The notes beneath the pieces are model-generated. The model did no database searches. It saw only the letters and a list, made by a program, of their open reading frames with translations, and was not told where the DNA came from. A stretch of DNA of 64,000 nt from Betaproteobacteria bacterium (GTDB lineage: Bacteria; Pseudomonadota; Gammaproteobacteria; Burkholderiales; SG8-41), in the NCBI GenBank assembly GCA_029863175.1, contig JAOTVX010000014.1:7316-71315 (forward strand), in the 5' to 3' direction. Every line of letters begins with the position of its first letter. Within the stretch, counting starts at the first letter, position 1. The position numbers and the translations under genes are program-made. Of the stretch, positions 1 through 8,632 are shown one piece after another.

Positions 1-268
1 GGTGAAGGTGAGGAGGGGCATGCCCGAAGGAGGAATGGTTTAAACCCGGTGACGACTGTCGGCTGACGACTGACGGGAACTGCCCTGAGGCGCGTAGGCG
101 AAAGGATAAGTCATTAAGGCAAAAGGCAGATAAGCACACCGGGGATAGTGGCGGTCCCCTAATGTCTTATGCCTAGGTCCGCTGCCGCGTGCCGTAATAT
201 GACTTAGATCAAAACACATGGCGCTATCTGAAGGTATATTAAAAACAAACATGTAAACGGGCAAAGAA
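1..268. other. Intergenic, degenerate repeats
   Basis: No convincing gene is visible in this stretch. Positions 50-80 carry degenerate GACGACTG/GGCTGACGACTGACGGG units, which belong to the dispersed 'CGTCACC/GTGACG' repeat theme found between genes throughout the window. The last 80 bases are A+T-richer than their surroundings and probably hold the promoter of the downstream desaturase, but no clear -35/-10 pair stands out. Confidence 0.5.
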
Positions 269-1459
269 TTGCAAATGGAATCCGTACTGTTTTCCGGCCT
301 GTTTGATCTGCCGTGGTGGGGGTTGGTGGTGGTCGCGCTGGTGCTGACCCACATTACCATTGTCGCGGTTACGATTTTCCTGCACCGTCATCAAGCGCAT
401 CGCGCGCTCGATTTGCACCCAGCAGTCAGTCATTTCTTCCGGCTATGGCTCTGGGCTACCACCGGCATGCTCACGAAAGAATGGGCGGCAGTGCACCGCA
501 AGCACCACGCCAAATGCGACACTCCGCAGGACCCGCACAGCCCGCAGATTCTAGGGATCAACCGCGTGCTGTGGGGCGGCGTGTTCCTGTACGTCAAGGA
601 AGCAAACAGGCCGGATACTATCGAGCGCTACGGCCGCGGCACCCCGGATGACTGGCTCGAGCGCAACCTTTATTCGAAGTTCAAGATACTCGGGCTGGTC
701 CTGATGGGCGTCATCGAGATTATCCTCTTCGGCATTGTTCCGGGCCTGCTGATTCTTGGGACACAAATCGTATGGATCCCGTTCTGGGCGGCGGGCGTGA
801 TCAACGGTATCGGCCATTACTGGGGTTATCGCCATTGGTCCACTCCGGACGCGAGCACCAACATCGTGCCATTGGGCATTCTGATCGGTGGCGAGGAGTT
901 GCACAACAACCACCACGCCTACCCTACCTCGGCCAAGCTCTCGAACAAGTGGTACGAGTTCGATATCGGCTGGTTGTATATCCGCATTCTCGAAGCACTC
1001 AGGCTTGCCAAGGTCAAACATGTCGCGCCGACTCCGCATTTCGCTGTGCCCAAGCCGGCCGTGGATCCGGATACCTTGCAGGCGATCATCAGCTGCCGCT
1101 ACGATGTGCTGGCGAAGTACGCCCAGTCACTGAAGCGGATCTATTCCGAGGAACTTAGGAAGCTGCGCCGGCGCTCGCCGCCGGAGGCGCGCGCGCTGAA
1201 AACGGTTGAGCCCTGGCTCGATCGTGACGAAAGAATGCTGCATGACCTCGAGCGCGCACGGCTCGCCGAAGTGCTGCCGAAATCGCACGCGCTGCAGACC
1301 ATGTATTCGATGCGCCGCGAGCTAGCCGCCGTATGGGGCCGCTCCACCGCCTCGCGCGAGGAACTCGTCAAGCAACTGCAGGACTGGTGTCGCCGCGCGG
1401 AGACAAGTGGGATTGGGCCGCTGGTCGAGTTTTCCCAGCGCTTGCGGTCTTACGCTTGA
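269..1459 (+). CDS. Delta-9 fatty acid desaturase (DesA-like)
   Basis: Membrane di-iron desaturase that should introduce a cis double bond into acyl chains in the inner membrane. The three histidine boxes are visible: HRHQAH near residues 39-44, HRKHHAK near 76-82 and HNNHH near residue 213. They lie between hydrophobic segments at roughly 15-37, 138-165 and 168-190. The charged, helical C-terminal third, ending in a SGIGPLVEFSQRL-like motif, is shared with DesA-type desaturases of Pseudomonas, so 396 residues is a normal length. Translation may begin at TTG 269 or at the in-frame ATG 275; neither has a strong Shine-Dalgarno sequence. No ferredoxin reductase or regulator lies beside it. The family call is firm; the exact substrate (acyl-CoA or acyl-lipid) is inferred. 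Confidence 0.9.
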   Translation: MQMESVLFSGLFDLPWWGLVVVALVLTHITIVAVTIFLHRHQAHRALDLHPAVSHFFRLWLWATTGMLTKEWAAVHRKHHAKCDTPQDPHSPQILGINRVLWGGVFLYVKEANRPDTIERYGRGTPDDWLERNLYSKFKILGLVLMGVIEIILFGIVPGLLILGTQIVWIPFWAAGVINGIGHYWGYRHWSTPDASTNIVPLGILIGGEELHNNHHAYPTSAKLSNKWYEFDIGWLYIRILEALRLAKVKHVAPTPHFAVPKPAVDPDTLQAIISCRYDVLAKYAQSLKRIYSEELRKLRRRSPPEARALKTVEPWLDRDERMLHDLERARLAEVLPKSHALQTMYSMRRELAAVWGRSTASREELVKQLQDWCRRAETSGIGPLVEFSQRLRSYA

Positions 1460-1475
1460 ACTGGCGGGATTTCCT

Positions 1476-1533
1476 AGGGGACTGACCACTAAGGAGGGCT
1501 CCGTTCCAACGTATTCTTAGTGGTCTGTCCCCT
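1476..1533. repeat. Imperfect inverted repeat (REP-like hairpin)
   Basis: Two 18-base arms, AGGGGACTGACCACTAAG (1476-1493) and CTTAGTGGTCTGTCCCCT (1516-1533), are complementary except for one position and enclose a 22-base loop. The GGGGAC(A/T)GACC end resembles the GGGGTCAG ends of other intergenic palindromes here that I associate with RAYT transposases. It could also serve as a transcription terminator for the desaturase, although no T-run follows directly. Confidence 0.75.
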
Positions 1534-1614
1534 AAAAGGGTTCTGACTTGTGACTTTGAGTATCGTGGCGTCTTTTTCCCGGTATTACTTCCTCCTATTG
1601 CCCTGTGGGTTCTC

Positions 1615-1623
1615 TGCTAGAAT
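1615..1623 (+). promoter_or_regulatory. Possible extended -10 promoter of the OmpA-like gene
   Basis: TGCTAGAAT fits an extended -10 element (TGn plus TAGAAT) about 35 bases upstream of the ATG at 1658. A plausible but poorly spaced TTGCCC lies upstream at about 1598. A purine-rich AAGGTAG at about 1645 would be the ribosome binding site. This is a pattern match only. Confidence 0.35.
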
Positions 1624-1657
1624 CGCCGCGTCGAAACGCAGATAAGGTAGCGATCTC

Positions 1658-2326
1658 ATGCCTACGGCCATCAAGACACGATTCATCGCCGCGACGGCGA
1701 TCGGCGCCCTGACGCTCTCGGGTTGCGCCGGAATGACTCAGACGGAAAGTGACACCGCGAAGGGTGCCGGGATCGGCGCGGCGGCCGGCGCGGTGATCGG
1801 TGGCATCTCGGGCGGCGGACGCAGAGCTGCGAAGGGTGCCGCGATCGGCGCGGCCGTCGGCGCAGCCGGCGGCTACATCTGGTCCAAAAACATGCAGGAA
1901 CAGAAGCGCGCGATGGAAGACGCGACCAAAGGCACCGGCGTCGAGGTGTCCAAGACGCCGGATAACCAGCTCAAGCTCGAAATCCCGAGTGACATCTCCT
2001 TCGACGTCGGTAAGGCCGCCATCAAGCCCCGGATGCGCCCGGTGCTCGACAATTTTGCCCAGAACCTGAACAGGTATCCGGACTCCAACGTGCGCATCAT
2101 CGGGCACACGGACAGCACCGGGAGCGACGCGATCAACAACCCCCTGTCGGTGAACCGTGCGGCAAGCACGCGCGACTATCTAGTCGCGCGGAGTGTCGCG
2201 ATGAATCGCATTGCGATTGACGGGCGCGGCGCGCGCGAGCCGGTCGCGGACAACAACACCGTGCAGGGACGCGCGATGAACCGGCGGGTCGAGATCTACG
2301 TCGCGGAGGCGGCGCCGGCGCGATAG
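1658..2326 (+). CDS. OmpA-family lipoprotein with glycine zipper
   Basis: Predicted outer-membrane lipoprotein that binds peptidoglycan, similar to YiaD/Pal-type proteins. A signal peptide ends in the lipobox LSGC (Cys at about residue 22). A glycine-zipper segment follows (about 37-72, repeated GAAAGAVIGG and GAAIGAAVGAAGG motifs). The C-terminal OmpA domain spans about residues 105-220, with the hallmark GHTDSTGSDAINNPLS and the conserved Asn/Arg pair of NRRVEIY. The 222-residue length is typical. It is monocistronic, with a REP-like hairpin and a promoter-like element upstream. It probably stabilises the envelope by tethering the outer membrane to the cell wall. Confidence 0.92.
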   Translation: MPTAIKTRFIAATAIGALTLSGCAGMTQTESDTAKGAGIGAAAGAVIGGISGGGRRAAKGAAIGAAVGAAGGYIWSKNMQEQKRAMEDATKGTGVEVSKTPDNQLKLEIPSDISFDVGKAAIKPRMRPVLDNFAQNLNRYPDSNVRIIGHTDSTGSDAINNPLSVNRAASTRDYLVARSVAMNRIAIDGRGAREPVADNNTVQGRAMNRRVEIYVAEAAPAR

Positions 2327-2366
2327 CGGCCGCTCGTTCCCCACGCCGGAAGATCTCCGCGCTCAA

Positions 2367-3326
2367 TCACAGCCCCATTTCGCGGATCAGCTTGCGCCAC
2401 GCGGCGATTTCGGAGCGAACGAATGCGTTGAACTCAGGGGGTGGATTACCCACTGGGCGGGCACCTTGCGCGTTGAGCCATTTCACGATCTCGGGGTTTT
2501 TGAGGGCCTCGACCGCTGCCTGATACACCTTGTCGAGAATCGGCTGCGGCACCCCGGCTGGAGCGAACAATCCGGCCCAGTACGACTTGTCGAAGCCGGG
2601 CAACCCTGACTCGTTTAGGGTCGGCAGTTTCGGCAACGCCGGCGACCGTTCTTTCGACGTCACCCCAAGCGCGCGCATCCTTCCGGACTTAATGAAGGGT
2701 AATGCCGGGGTGACCGCTGGCAGCATCACCTGCACTTCGCCGCTTATAAGGGCAATCTGGCCGGGACCGCCTCCTTTGTACGGAACATGCAACAATTTAA
2801 TGTTCGCCTTGTACGCAAAGAGTTCGGTGCTAAGGTGTATGTTGCTGCCCCGCCCGCCGGAACTGAAAAGAATATCGCCGGGATTCTTGCGGGCCAGTGC
2901 GCGAAATTGCCTGAAGTTCTCCACGGGCATCGAGGGATGCACCACCAGAACGTGCGGGACTGACGCCATAATCGTAATCGGCGTGAAGTCCTTCAGCGCG
3001 TTGTAAGGAAGTTTCTTGCCGTAAATGGTCGGCGTGAAGGTGTAACTCGGGGAGGTAAGCATCAAGGTGTAGCCATCCGGTGGCGTGCGCGCCGCGACCC
3101 CCGCACCGAGCGTGCCGCCCGCGCCGCCCCGATTGTCAACGATGATGTTGGTACCTAGAGCCTGCTCGAGCTTGTTCGAAAGGGCGCGCGCCAACACATC
3201 GGTAGCGCCTCCCGCGGAAAATGGGACGATGAGCCGCACCGGCTTTTCCGGATAGGCGGCGGCGGCTGATGGCGCGAACAGCGCGACGACGATGGCAAAC
3301 AACGAAGCACAAGCAATGCGGAACAT
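2367..3326 (-). CDS. Bug/TctC-family periplasmic solute receptor 1
   Basis: Extracytoplasmic receptor of the tripartite tricarboxylate transporter (TTT) type. A signal peptide (about 1-24, cut after AAAA) precedes the classic Bug start YPEKPVRLIVPFSAGGATD, followed by the VDNRGGAGG and DGYTLMLTSPS motifs. Length (319 residues) is standard. No TctA or TctB membrane gene lies nearby, so it is an orphan receptor, as is usual for this family in Burkholderiales. The ligand, probably a carboxylate, cannot be read from the sequence. It faces the convergent OmpA-like gene, 40 bases away. The gamma-resorcylate decarboxylase gene is divergent from it across about 340 bases, which invites but does not prove a link to aromatic acids. 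Confidence 0.93.
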   Translation of the reverse strand: MFRIACASLFAIVVALFAPSAAAAYPEKPVRLIVPFSAGGATDVLARALSNKLEQALGTNIIVDNRGGAGGTLGAGVAARTPPDGYTLMLTSPSYTFTPTIYGKKLPYNALKDFTPITIMASVPHVLVVHPSMPVENFRQFRALARKNPGDILFSSGGRGSNIHLSTELFAYKANIKLLHVPYKGGGPGQIALISGEVQVMLPAVTPALPFIKSGRMRALGVTSKERSPALPKLPTLNESGLPGFDKSYWAGLFAPAGVPQPILDKVYQAAVEALKNPEIVKWLNAQGARPVGNPPPEFNAFVRSEIAAWRKLIREMGL

Positions 3327-3666
3327 GAATCCCTCCTCTATCTTGGTTTGCCAGGTGTCCCGTGGCTTAGTACGGGTATGCTGGCGTCACGTCGTTCCAG
3401 AATCTGAACGCCGAGCGCCAGAATAGCGCCTTTTCACCGGTGTTGGAAAGCGTGCGGGAAAGCTGTGGGATGAGCTCCTGGGGTCAGATAGGGGGTCAAC
3501 CCCCCATTTCCGAGAAGTGTCGTGCAGTCTAGATCGAGTTGCGTGACCCCTGACTGAGAAGCTTAGGGATCGGACCTGTTTCCCCGCAGGGACGAAGCAG
3601 GGCAAAATAGCGAGCGTCGCGCGGCCGCCCTCCGGGGGCCGGAACGCGACTCGCAAGGGGGAAACC
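3327..3666. other. Intergenic between divergent genes, REP-like element
   Basis: No gene is supported. Positions 3480-3556 form a REP-like element: GGGGTCAG at 3480-3487 and GTGACCCCTGACTG at 3543-3556 are inverted relative to each other. Inside it, CCATTTCCGAGAAGTGT nearly matches CCATTTCCGAGTAGTGT near 21980, so this is a dispersed sequence. The remainder must hold promoters for the divergent receptor and decarboxylase genes; I could not single one out. Confidence 0.5.
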
Positions 3667-4650
3667 ATGCAAGGCAAGATTGGGCTCGAAGAGCATTTCG
3701 CGACTCCGGAAACCGTGAATGATTCGGCCGGCTATCTTCCCGACAACTGCTGGACCGAGCTCAGCGCGCGCCTGCTCGACATCCACGAGAAGCGGCTGCA
3801 TCTCATGGATCAGCATGGAATTGAAATGATGCTGCTCTCGCTAAACGCGCCAACCATTCAGGCGATTCCAGACGTAGCGCGCGCGAATGAGACCGCGCAG
3901 CGCGCAAACGACTTTCTCGCCGAGCAGGTCGGCAAGCGTCCGACTCGCTTCCAGGCGCTCGCCGCGCTTCCGATGCAGGATCCCGACCTGGCGATTCGCG
4001 AGCTGGAACGATGCGTCACGACGCTCGGCTTCAAGGGCGCACTCGTGAACGGCTTCTCGCAGGTTCGCGAAGCGAACACCGCCGTCTACCTCGACCTCCC
4101 GCAATATCTCCCGTTCTGGGAAGCGGTCGACCGACTCGCGGTTCCCTTCTATCTCCATCCGCGAAATCCGCTGCCGAGCATGGCGCAGATCTACGAGGGC
4201 CATCCCTGGCTGCTCGGTCCGACATGGGCGTTCGGGCAGGAGACCGCTGTTCACGCGCTGCGCCTGATGTGCTCAGGGCTCTTCGACAAGTATCCGCGAA
4301 TTCAGATCATCCTCGGCCACATGGGTGAGGGGCTTCCGTACAGCATGTGGCGCATCGACAACCGGAATGCCTGGACGAAGGCAACGCCGCGATATCCGGC
4401 CAAGAAGAAAATCGCGGAGTACTTCTCGCAGAACTTCTATATTACGACGTCGGGCAACTTCCGCACTCAGACCCTGATCGACGCGATACTCGAGATCGGT
4501 GTCGAGCGCATTCTCTTTTCGACAGACTGGCCGTTCGAGAATATCGATCACGCCGCGGACTGGTTTGACGTCGCCAGCATCAGCGAGAACGATCGCCAGA
4601 AAATCGGGCGCGAGAATACGATCCGCCTGTTCAATCTGAATCTCGCTTAG
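3667..4650 (+). CDS. Gamma-resorcylate (2,6-dihydroxybenzoate) decarboxylase
   Basis: Amidohydrolase-superfamily, metal-dependent, reversible non-oxidative decarboxylase that converts 2,6-dihydroxybenzoate to resorcinol and CO2. Length (327 residues) and sequence match the characterised rhizobial enzymes very closely. Expected metal ligands are in place: Glu8 and His10 in GLEEHF, the His of FYLHPRNPLP near residue 164, and the Asp of FSTDWPFENIDHA near 287. The HMGEGLPYSMWRIDNRNAW segment is another signature of this subgroup. A GGGGGAAACC ribosome binding site precedes the ATG. The resorcinol hydroxylase and ring-cleavage genes of known gra clusters are not in this window. A related dihydroxybenzoate decarboxylase specificity is the main alternative. 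Confidence 0.87.
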   Translation: MQGKIGLEEHFATPETVNDSAGYLPDNCWTELSARLLDIHEKRLHLMDQHGIEMMLLSLNAPTIQAIPDVARANETAQRANDFLAEQVGKRPTRFQALAALPMQDPDLAIRELERCVTTLGFKGALVNGFSQVREANTAVYLDLPQYLPFWEAVDRLAVPFYLHPRNPLPSMAQIYEGHPWLLGPTWAFGQETAVHALRLMCSGLFDKYPRIQIILGHMGEGLPYSMWRIDNRNAWTKATPRYPAKKKIAEYFSQNFYITTSGNFRTQTLIDAILEIGVERILFSTDWPFENIDHAADWFDVASISENDRQKIGRENTIRLFNLNLA

Positions 4651-4739
4651 AGAACAAATCGAGCTTGGGACCTTTTACCGTCATCGTTGTGTAATGATCG
4701 CATCGCCGACTGCGGGGATTCTTTGTCGAAGGAGGATTC

Positions 4740-5192
4740 ATGATTACTTTCAATGTCAATGGGAAGGCGGTATCGGTAAATGCCGAACCGGAAACACCGC
4801 TCCTCTGGGCCATCCGCGAACATCTGAGGCTTACCGGAACTAAATACGGTTGCGGCGCGGCGCTTTGCGGAGCGTGTACCGTGCACGTCAATGGAAAGGC
4901 CGTCAAATCTTGCGTGACTGCGCTATCCAGTATCGAAGGCGCATCGGTGACGACGATTGAGGGTTTGTCCAGCGATTCGAGGCATCCGTTGCAAAAGGCC
5001 TGGATAGCCGAGCAGACACCGCAATGCGGCTACTGCCAGTCGGGCCAGATCATGAAGGCCGCGGAGCTTTTAAAGAAAAATCCGAACCCCTCGCGCGACC
5101 AGATCGTCAAGCACATGGATGGGAACATTTGTCGCTGCGGCACCTATACCCGGATCATCGCCGCGATACAGCGTGCGTCGAAGGAGGGCTAA
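4740..5192 (+). CDS. [2Fe-2S] subunit of a molybdenum hydroxylase (XDH family, IorA-like)
   Basis: Small electron-transfer subunit of a xanthine dehydrogenase-family hydroxylase. The plant-type [2Fe-2S] cluster ligands are in CGAALCGACTVHVNG (about residues 38-52), and the second cluster ligands are in CGYCQSGQ and NICRCGTYTRI in the C-terminal helical domain. Length (150 residues) matches IorA/CoxS-type subunits. An AAGGAGG site lies just before the ATG. The molybdopterin subunit follows after three bases, so the two are co-transcribed and should form one enzyme. No FAD subunit is present, which suggests electrons pass to a cytochrome or quinone, as in isoquinoline or aldehyde oxidoreductases of this type. 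Confidence 0.93.
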   Translation: MITFNVNGKAVSVNAEPETPLLWAIREHLRLTGTKYGCGAALCGACTVHVNGKAVKSCVTALSSIEGASVTTIEGLSSDSRHPLQKAWIAEQTPQCGYCQSGQIMKAAELLKKNPNPSRDQIVKHMDGNICRCGTYTRIIAAIQRASKEG

Positions 5193-5195
5193 GCC

Positions 5196-7382
5196 ATGAA
5201 CGACATAAAAGAAAACGGATTGAAGATTACCCGTCGCCAATTCCTCGGAAGCGCCGCCTGGCTTACCTTCGCGGTCGCTTTCGCCCCGAAAGGATTGCTG
5301 TTGATGTCGGAGGCCCAAGCCAAGGCCGCCAACTATGGGGTCGGCGCCTGGGTGCGCATTTCGCCGGATAACATGATCACGATTCTTACGCCTGGCGCGG
5401 AGATGGGGCAGGGCTCGATGACCGGCGTGCCGATTGCGCTCGCCGAAGAGTTGGATGCCGACTGGGGCAACGTGAGGCTCGAATGGGCGCCGGCCGACCC
5501 CAGGAAATACGGCTATGCGCGCAAAAGGGGCAAGTCATTGTCGTACAGCATGGCCATCGTCGGCAGCCGGGCTGTGATGATGTACTACAAGGATATGCGG
5601 CGGGCCGGCGGGCAGGTCCGCAAGGTCTTGCTGCAGGCGGCGGCGAAAAAGTGGGGCGTCGACCCGGCCGAACTCAGCACCGAACCCAGTGTAGTCGTGC
5701 ACGGCCCTTCGGGACGGCGGATGAGTTATGGCGAGGTGGCGACATTCGCCCAAGTGCCGGACACCATGCCGGAGATTTCCGAGTCCGAGTTCAAAGACAA
5801 GAGCCAGTTCCGCCTGATCGGCAAGCCGGTCGCCCGCCGCGACATACCGGACAAAGTTAACGGGTCAGCCAAATTCTCGATCGACGTGCAGCTTCCCGGC
5901 ATGGTCTACGCCAGCACGGTGCACGCACCGGTGCAGCTTGCTGAACCGAAGAGCTGGAACGACGCCAATGTTCGCGCGATGAAGGGTGTGATCGACATCG
6001 TCAAACTCGAGCGGGGCGTTGCGGTGGTCGCCGATACCTTTGAGCGCGTGCTTGCGGCACGCAAAGCCCTCGAGGTTGTGTGGGCCGGGGGGGCGGTTGC
6101 GGAAGGCTACGATTCCGAAAAAACATTGGATGCGACTTATCCAAAGATCGCCTACGACAAAGCCGCGAAACGTAAAACCGTCCGTGAGAAGGGCGACGTC
6201 GATGCCGCTTTTGCGAGCACGGCCAAAGTCTATCAGGCCGATTTCCGCAGCGACTACGGCTATCACGCCCAGATGGAACCTTTGAACGGTGTCGCCCGCT
6301 TCAATGCGGCCGGCGACGAAGTGGAGGTCTGGGAAGGCACCCAGGCGCCAGGCCGGTCACGCGCGATGATCGCCGAGGCGCTGGGATTCAATCCCGGCCA
6401 GGTAACGCACCACCAGCAGTACATGGGCGGCGGATTCGGCCGGCGCTCGATCACCGATTACACCGTCGAGGCGGCGCTGATCGCGCGTGCCATCAAGCGG
6501 CCGGTGAAAATGATCTGGACCCGCGAAGAAGACATCGCCTACGGCATGTTCCGCCCGCAGTCCTACCAATGTGTCGAAGCGGCGCTGGACAAAGGCGGCA
6601 AGGTTTCAGGTTGGCGTCACTGCGTGGTCGGCGACGGCGGGAACCTGATTTATTCAGGAATTAGAATCGACCGCTATTACGGGATTCCCAACCAGCACGT
6701 CGAGCAGCGCGGCACGTCGCACGGTATTCGTCTGAAGCACTGGCGGGCGGTGGCCCATCCTTTCAACCTCTTTGCGATCGAAGGGCTCGTCGACGAGATG
6801 GCGGCGAAGGAAGGTCTCGACCCGTTCGAGTTTCGTCGCCAGCGCATGGCGATGCCGTCCAAGGCAATGCGCGTGTTCGACGCGGTCGAGAAGCTGTCCG
6901 ACTGGAATACCAAGCGGCCCGAAGGCCGGGCGCTTGGGTTGGCGGTTACCGAGCGGTCCGGTTCGCTCGGCGCGGGCGTGGTGGAAATCTCGCTCGATCG
7001 CCAGTCCGGCAAGATCCGCGTGCATCGGGTGTGGGTCGCGATCGACGGCGGCACCGTCGTCCAGCCGGAGATGGCGCGACGCAACGTCGAGAGCGGCGTC
7101 ATTTACGGACTTTCGAGCGTGTTGAAGGAACGCGCCACCATGAAGGGCGGCAAGGTTGTCCAGTCAAACTTCCACGATTACGAGGTTTTGCGGATGTCGG
7201 AAGCGCCGGAAGAAATCCACGTGGAGTTCATGGACCGCGACACCAAGCCAACGGGCCTGGGCGAAATCGGTAATCCGTTCATCGCCGCGGCGGTCGCCAA
7301 CGCGTTCTACGCGCTCACCGGCAAACGGCTATACCACATGCCGTTTACCCCGGCGCGTGTGTTGGAGGTGCTTAAGGCCTGA
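5196..7382 (+). CDS. Molybdopterin-binding subunit of a molybdenum hydroxylase (IorB-like)
   Basis: Large catalytic subunit carrying the molybdenum cofactor. The N-terminus is a twin-arginine signal (TRRQFLG, then a hydrophobic stretch ending in SEAQA at about residue 42), so the holoenzyme is exported folded by the Tat system. Visible cofactor motifs include GAEMGQGSMTG, MGGGFGRRS and, near the C-terminus, GLGEIGNPFIAAAVANA with the likely catalytic Glu. Length (728 residues) fits isoquinoline 1-oxidoreductase beta or aldehyde dehydrogenase subunits. It pairs with the upstream [2Fe-2S] subunit. The stop codon overlaps the next start (TGATG), indicating translational coupling to the acyl-CoA dehydrogenase. 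The substrate, an N-heteroaromatic or an aldehyde, is not determinable here. Confidence 0.9.
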   Translation: MNDIKENGLKITRRQFLGSAAWLTFAVAFAPKGLLLMSEAQAKAANYGVGAWVRISPDNMITILTPGAEMGQGSMTGVPIALAEELDADWGNVRLEWAPADPRKYGYARKRGKSLSYSMAIVGSRAVMMYYKDMRRAGGQVRKVLLQAAAKKWGVDPAELSTEPSVVVHGPSGRRMSYGEVATFAQVPDTMPEISESEFKDKSQFRLIGKPVARRDIPDKVNGSAKFSIDVQLPGMVYASTVHAPVQLAEPKSWNDANVRAMKGVIDIVKLERGVAVVADTFERVLAARKALEVVWAGGAVAEGYDSEKTLDATYPKIAYDKAAKRKTVREKGDVDAAFASTAKVYQADFRSDYGYHAQMEPLNGVARFNAAGDEVEVWEGTQAPGRSRAMIAEALGFNPGQVTHHQQYMGGGFGRRSITDYTVEAALIARAIKRPVKMIWTREEDIAYGMFRPQSYQCVEAALDKGGKVSGWRHCVVGDGGNLIYSGIRIDRYYGIPNQHVEQRGTSHGIRLKHWRAVAHPFNLFAIEGLVDEMAAKEGLDPFEFRRQRMAMPSKAMRVFDAVEKLSDWNTKRPEGRALGLAVTERSGSLGAGVVEISLDRQSGKIRVHRVWVAIDGGTVVQPEMARRNVESGVIYGLSSVLKERATMKGGKVVQSNFHDYEVLRMSEAPEEIHVEFMDRDTKPTGLGEIGNPFIAAAVANAFYALTGKRLYHMPFTPARVLEVLKA

Positions 7383-8569
7383 TGGATTTTTCACTCAACG
7401 AGGAGCAGCGCGGCTGGCAAATGGAAGCGCGGCGGTTTGCGGAAGAGGAGATACGGCCGATCTCCTTGCAGCGCGATCTCATCACCGATCCACGCGCGAC
7501 GATCGACTGGGACATCATCAGGAAGGGGTCCAGGCTCGGCTTTCGCACCGCGGCCGTGCCGCGGGAGTGGGGCGGGCACGGGATCGATTTCGTGACGCAG
7601 GCCGTGGTCATCGCGGAGCTCGCGCGCGGCGACAGCGCGATCGCCAAGACCTTCAGCCAGTGCTGGAAGTGGTGCCATTTGATCGCGGACCGCTGCACGC
7701 CGGAACAGCTTGACCGTTTCCTGAAGCCGTTCCTGGCGGACGACGCGTTTCTCCTGGGTGGGGGCATCACCGAACCCAACGCGGGTTCCGACAACCGCCT
7801 GCCGCCCGCGGACGAACCCAGGTCCGGGCTGCGATTGCGGGCGGAGCGCCATGGCGACGAGTGGATCCTCAATGGCGAGAAATGTTTCATCGCCAACGCC
7901 AACGTCGGAAAACTCTTCTTCGCTTATACGCGCACCGACCCCGACGCCGCGGTCGGTGTCGGCACCAGCATCTTCGCGGTGCCCATCGACACCCCGGGCG
8001 TGCGGGTGGGCAAGGTGTTCGACAAGAGCGGCTGGCGTTTCTACCAGAACGCGGAGCTCATCTTCGAGAACGCGCGCGTGCCCAACGCCAATCTTCTGGG
8101 GGAAGTCAACGGCGGCCTCAAGGCGCGCGGCGGCAAGAATGCAAGATTCGGAGAACTCGAGTACGCCGCCAACGCCGTAGGCGTGTGCGACGCCGCGCTT
8201 GAGATGGGGACTCAGTGCGCCCGGACCAGGCGGCGCGGCGGCCGGCCGCTCGCCGGGCAGCAACTGATTCAGCTCAAGCTCTCTGAAATGCACATGTACA
8301 CGGAGGCGCTGCGTTCCTTCGTTATGCGGCTCGCGGCGGAGAGCGACGCCGACCTGGCGCAACATGCGCCGCACGGCCATTTCCTGATGAACTTCGCCAG
8401 CGACGCCATTCAGCGCGTGTGCTACGCCAACCTCGCGATACACGCGTATGCCGGCGGCGCGGCTATGCACGCCGGGGCTGACAAGCTCGTTCGCGACGCC
8501 ATCATCTGGACGCACATCGCGGGCGACTCGGTGCAGCGGATGAAATCCGTCCAGGGACTGCTAAAGTAA
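7382..8569 (+). CDS. Acyl-CoA dehydrogenase family protein
   Basis: FAD-dependent alpha,beta-dehydrogenase of acyl-CoA thioesters. The N-terminal helical domain starts MDFSLNEEQRGWQMEARRF. The middle domain shows GGGITEPNAGSDNR and WILNGEKCFIANA. The C-terminal region carries ARVPNANLLGEVNGG-like and YAGGAAMHAG motifs. Length is 395 residues. The ATG overlaps the stop of the molybdenum hydroxylase by one base, so the three genes from 4740 form one operon. This suggests a pathway in which a hydroxylated or oxidised product is activated to a CoA ester, though no ligase lies within the operon. The catalytic base was not located with certainty. Confidence 0.9.
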   Translation: MDFSLNEEQRGWQMEARRFAEEEIRPISLQRDLITDPRATIDWDIIRKGSRLGFRTAAVPREWGGHGIDFVTQAVVIAELARGDSAIAKTFSQCWKWCHLIADRCTPEQLDRFLKPFLADDAFLLGGGITEPNAGSDNRLPPADEPRSGLRLRAERHGDEWILNGEKCFIANANVGKLFFAYTRTDPDAAVGVGTSIFAVPIDTPGVRVGKVFDKSGWRFYQNAELIFENARVPNANLLGEVNGGLKARGGKNARFGELEYAANAVGVCDAALEMGTQCARTRRRGGRPLAGQQLIQLKLSEMHMYTEALRSFVMRLAAESDADLAQHAPHGHFLMNFASDAIQRVCYANLAIHAYAGGAAMHAGADKLVRDAIIWTHIAGDSVQRMKSVQGLLK

Positions 8570-8632
8570 TAGGTATCTCAGGAATCGAAATAACTTATTG
8601 ACCGCGGATAAACGCGGACAGAAAACCCGCGC

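Noticed and set aside
3387..3677. Minus-strand frame across the decarboxylase promoter
   Set aside because: Overlaps a REP-like element, has no recognisable motif and would run through the divergent promoter region.
7391..8515. Long minus-strand open frame opposite the acyl-CoA dehydrogenase
   Set aside because: Shadow of a high-G+C gene; composition rich in Arg/Ala/Val without motifs.
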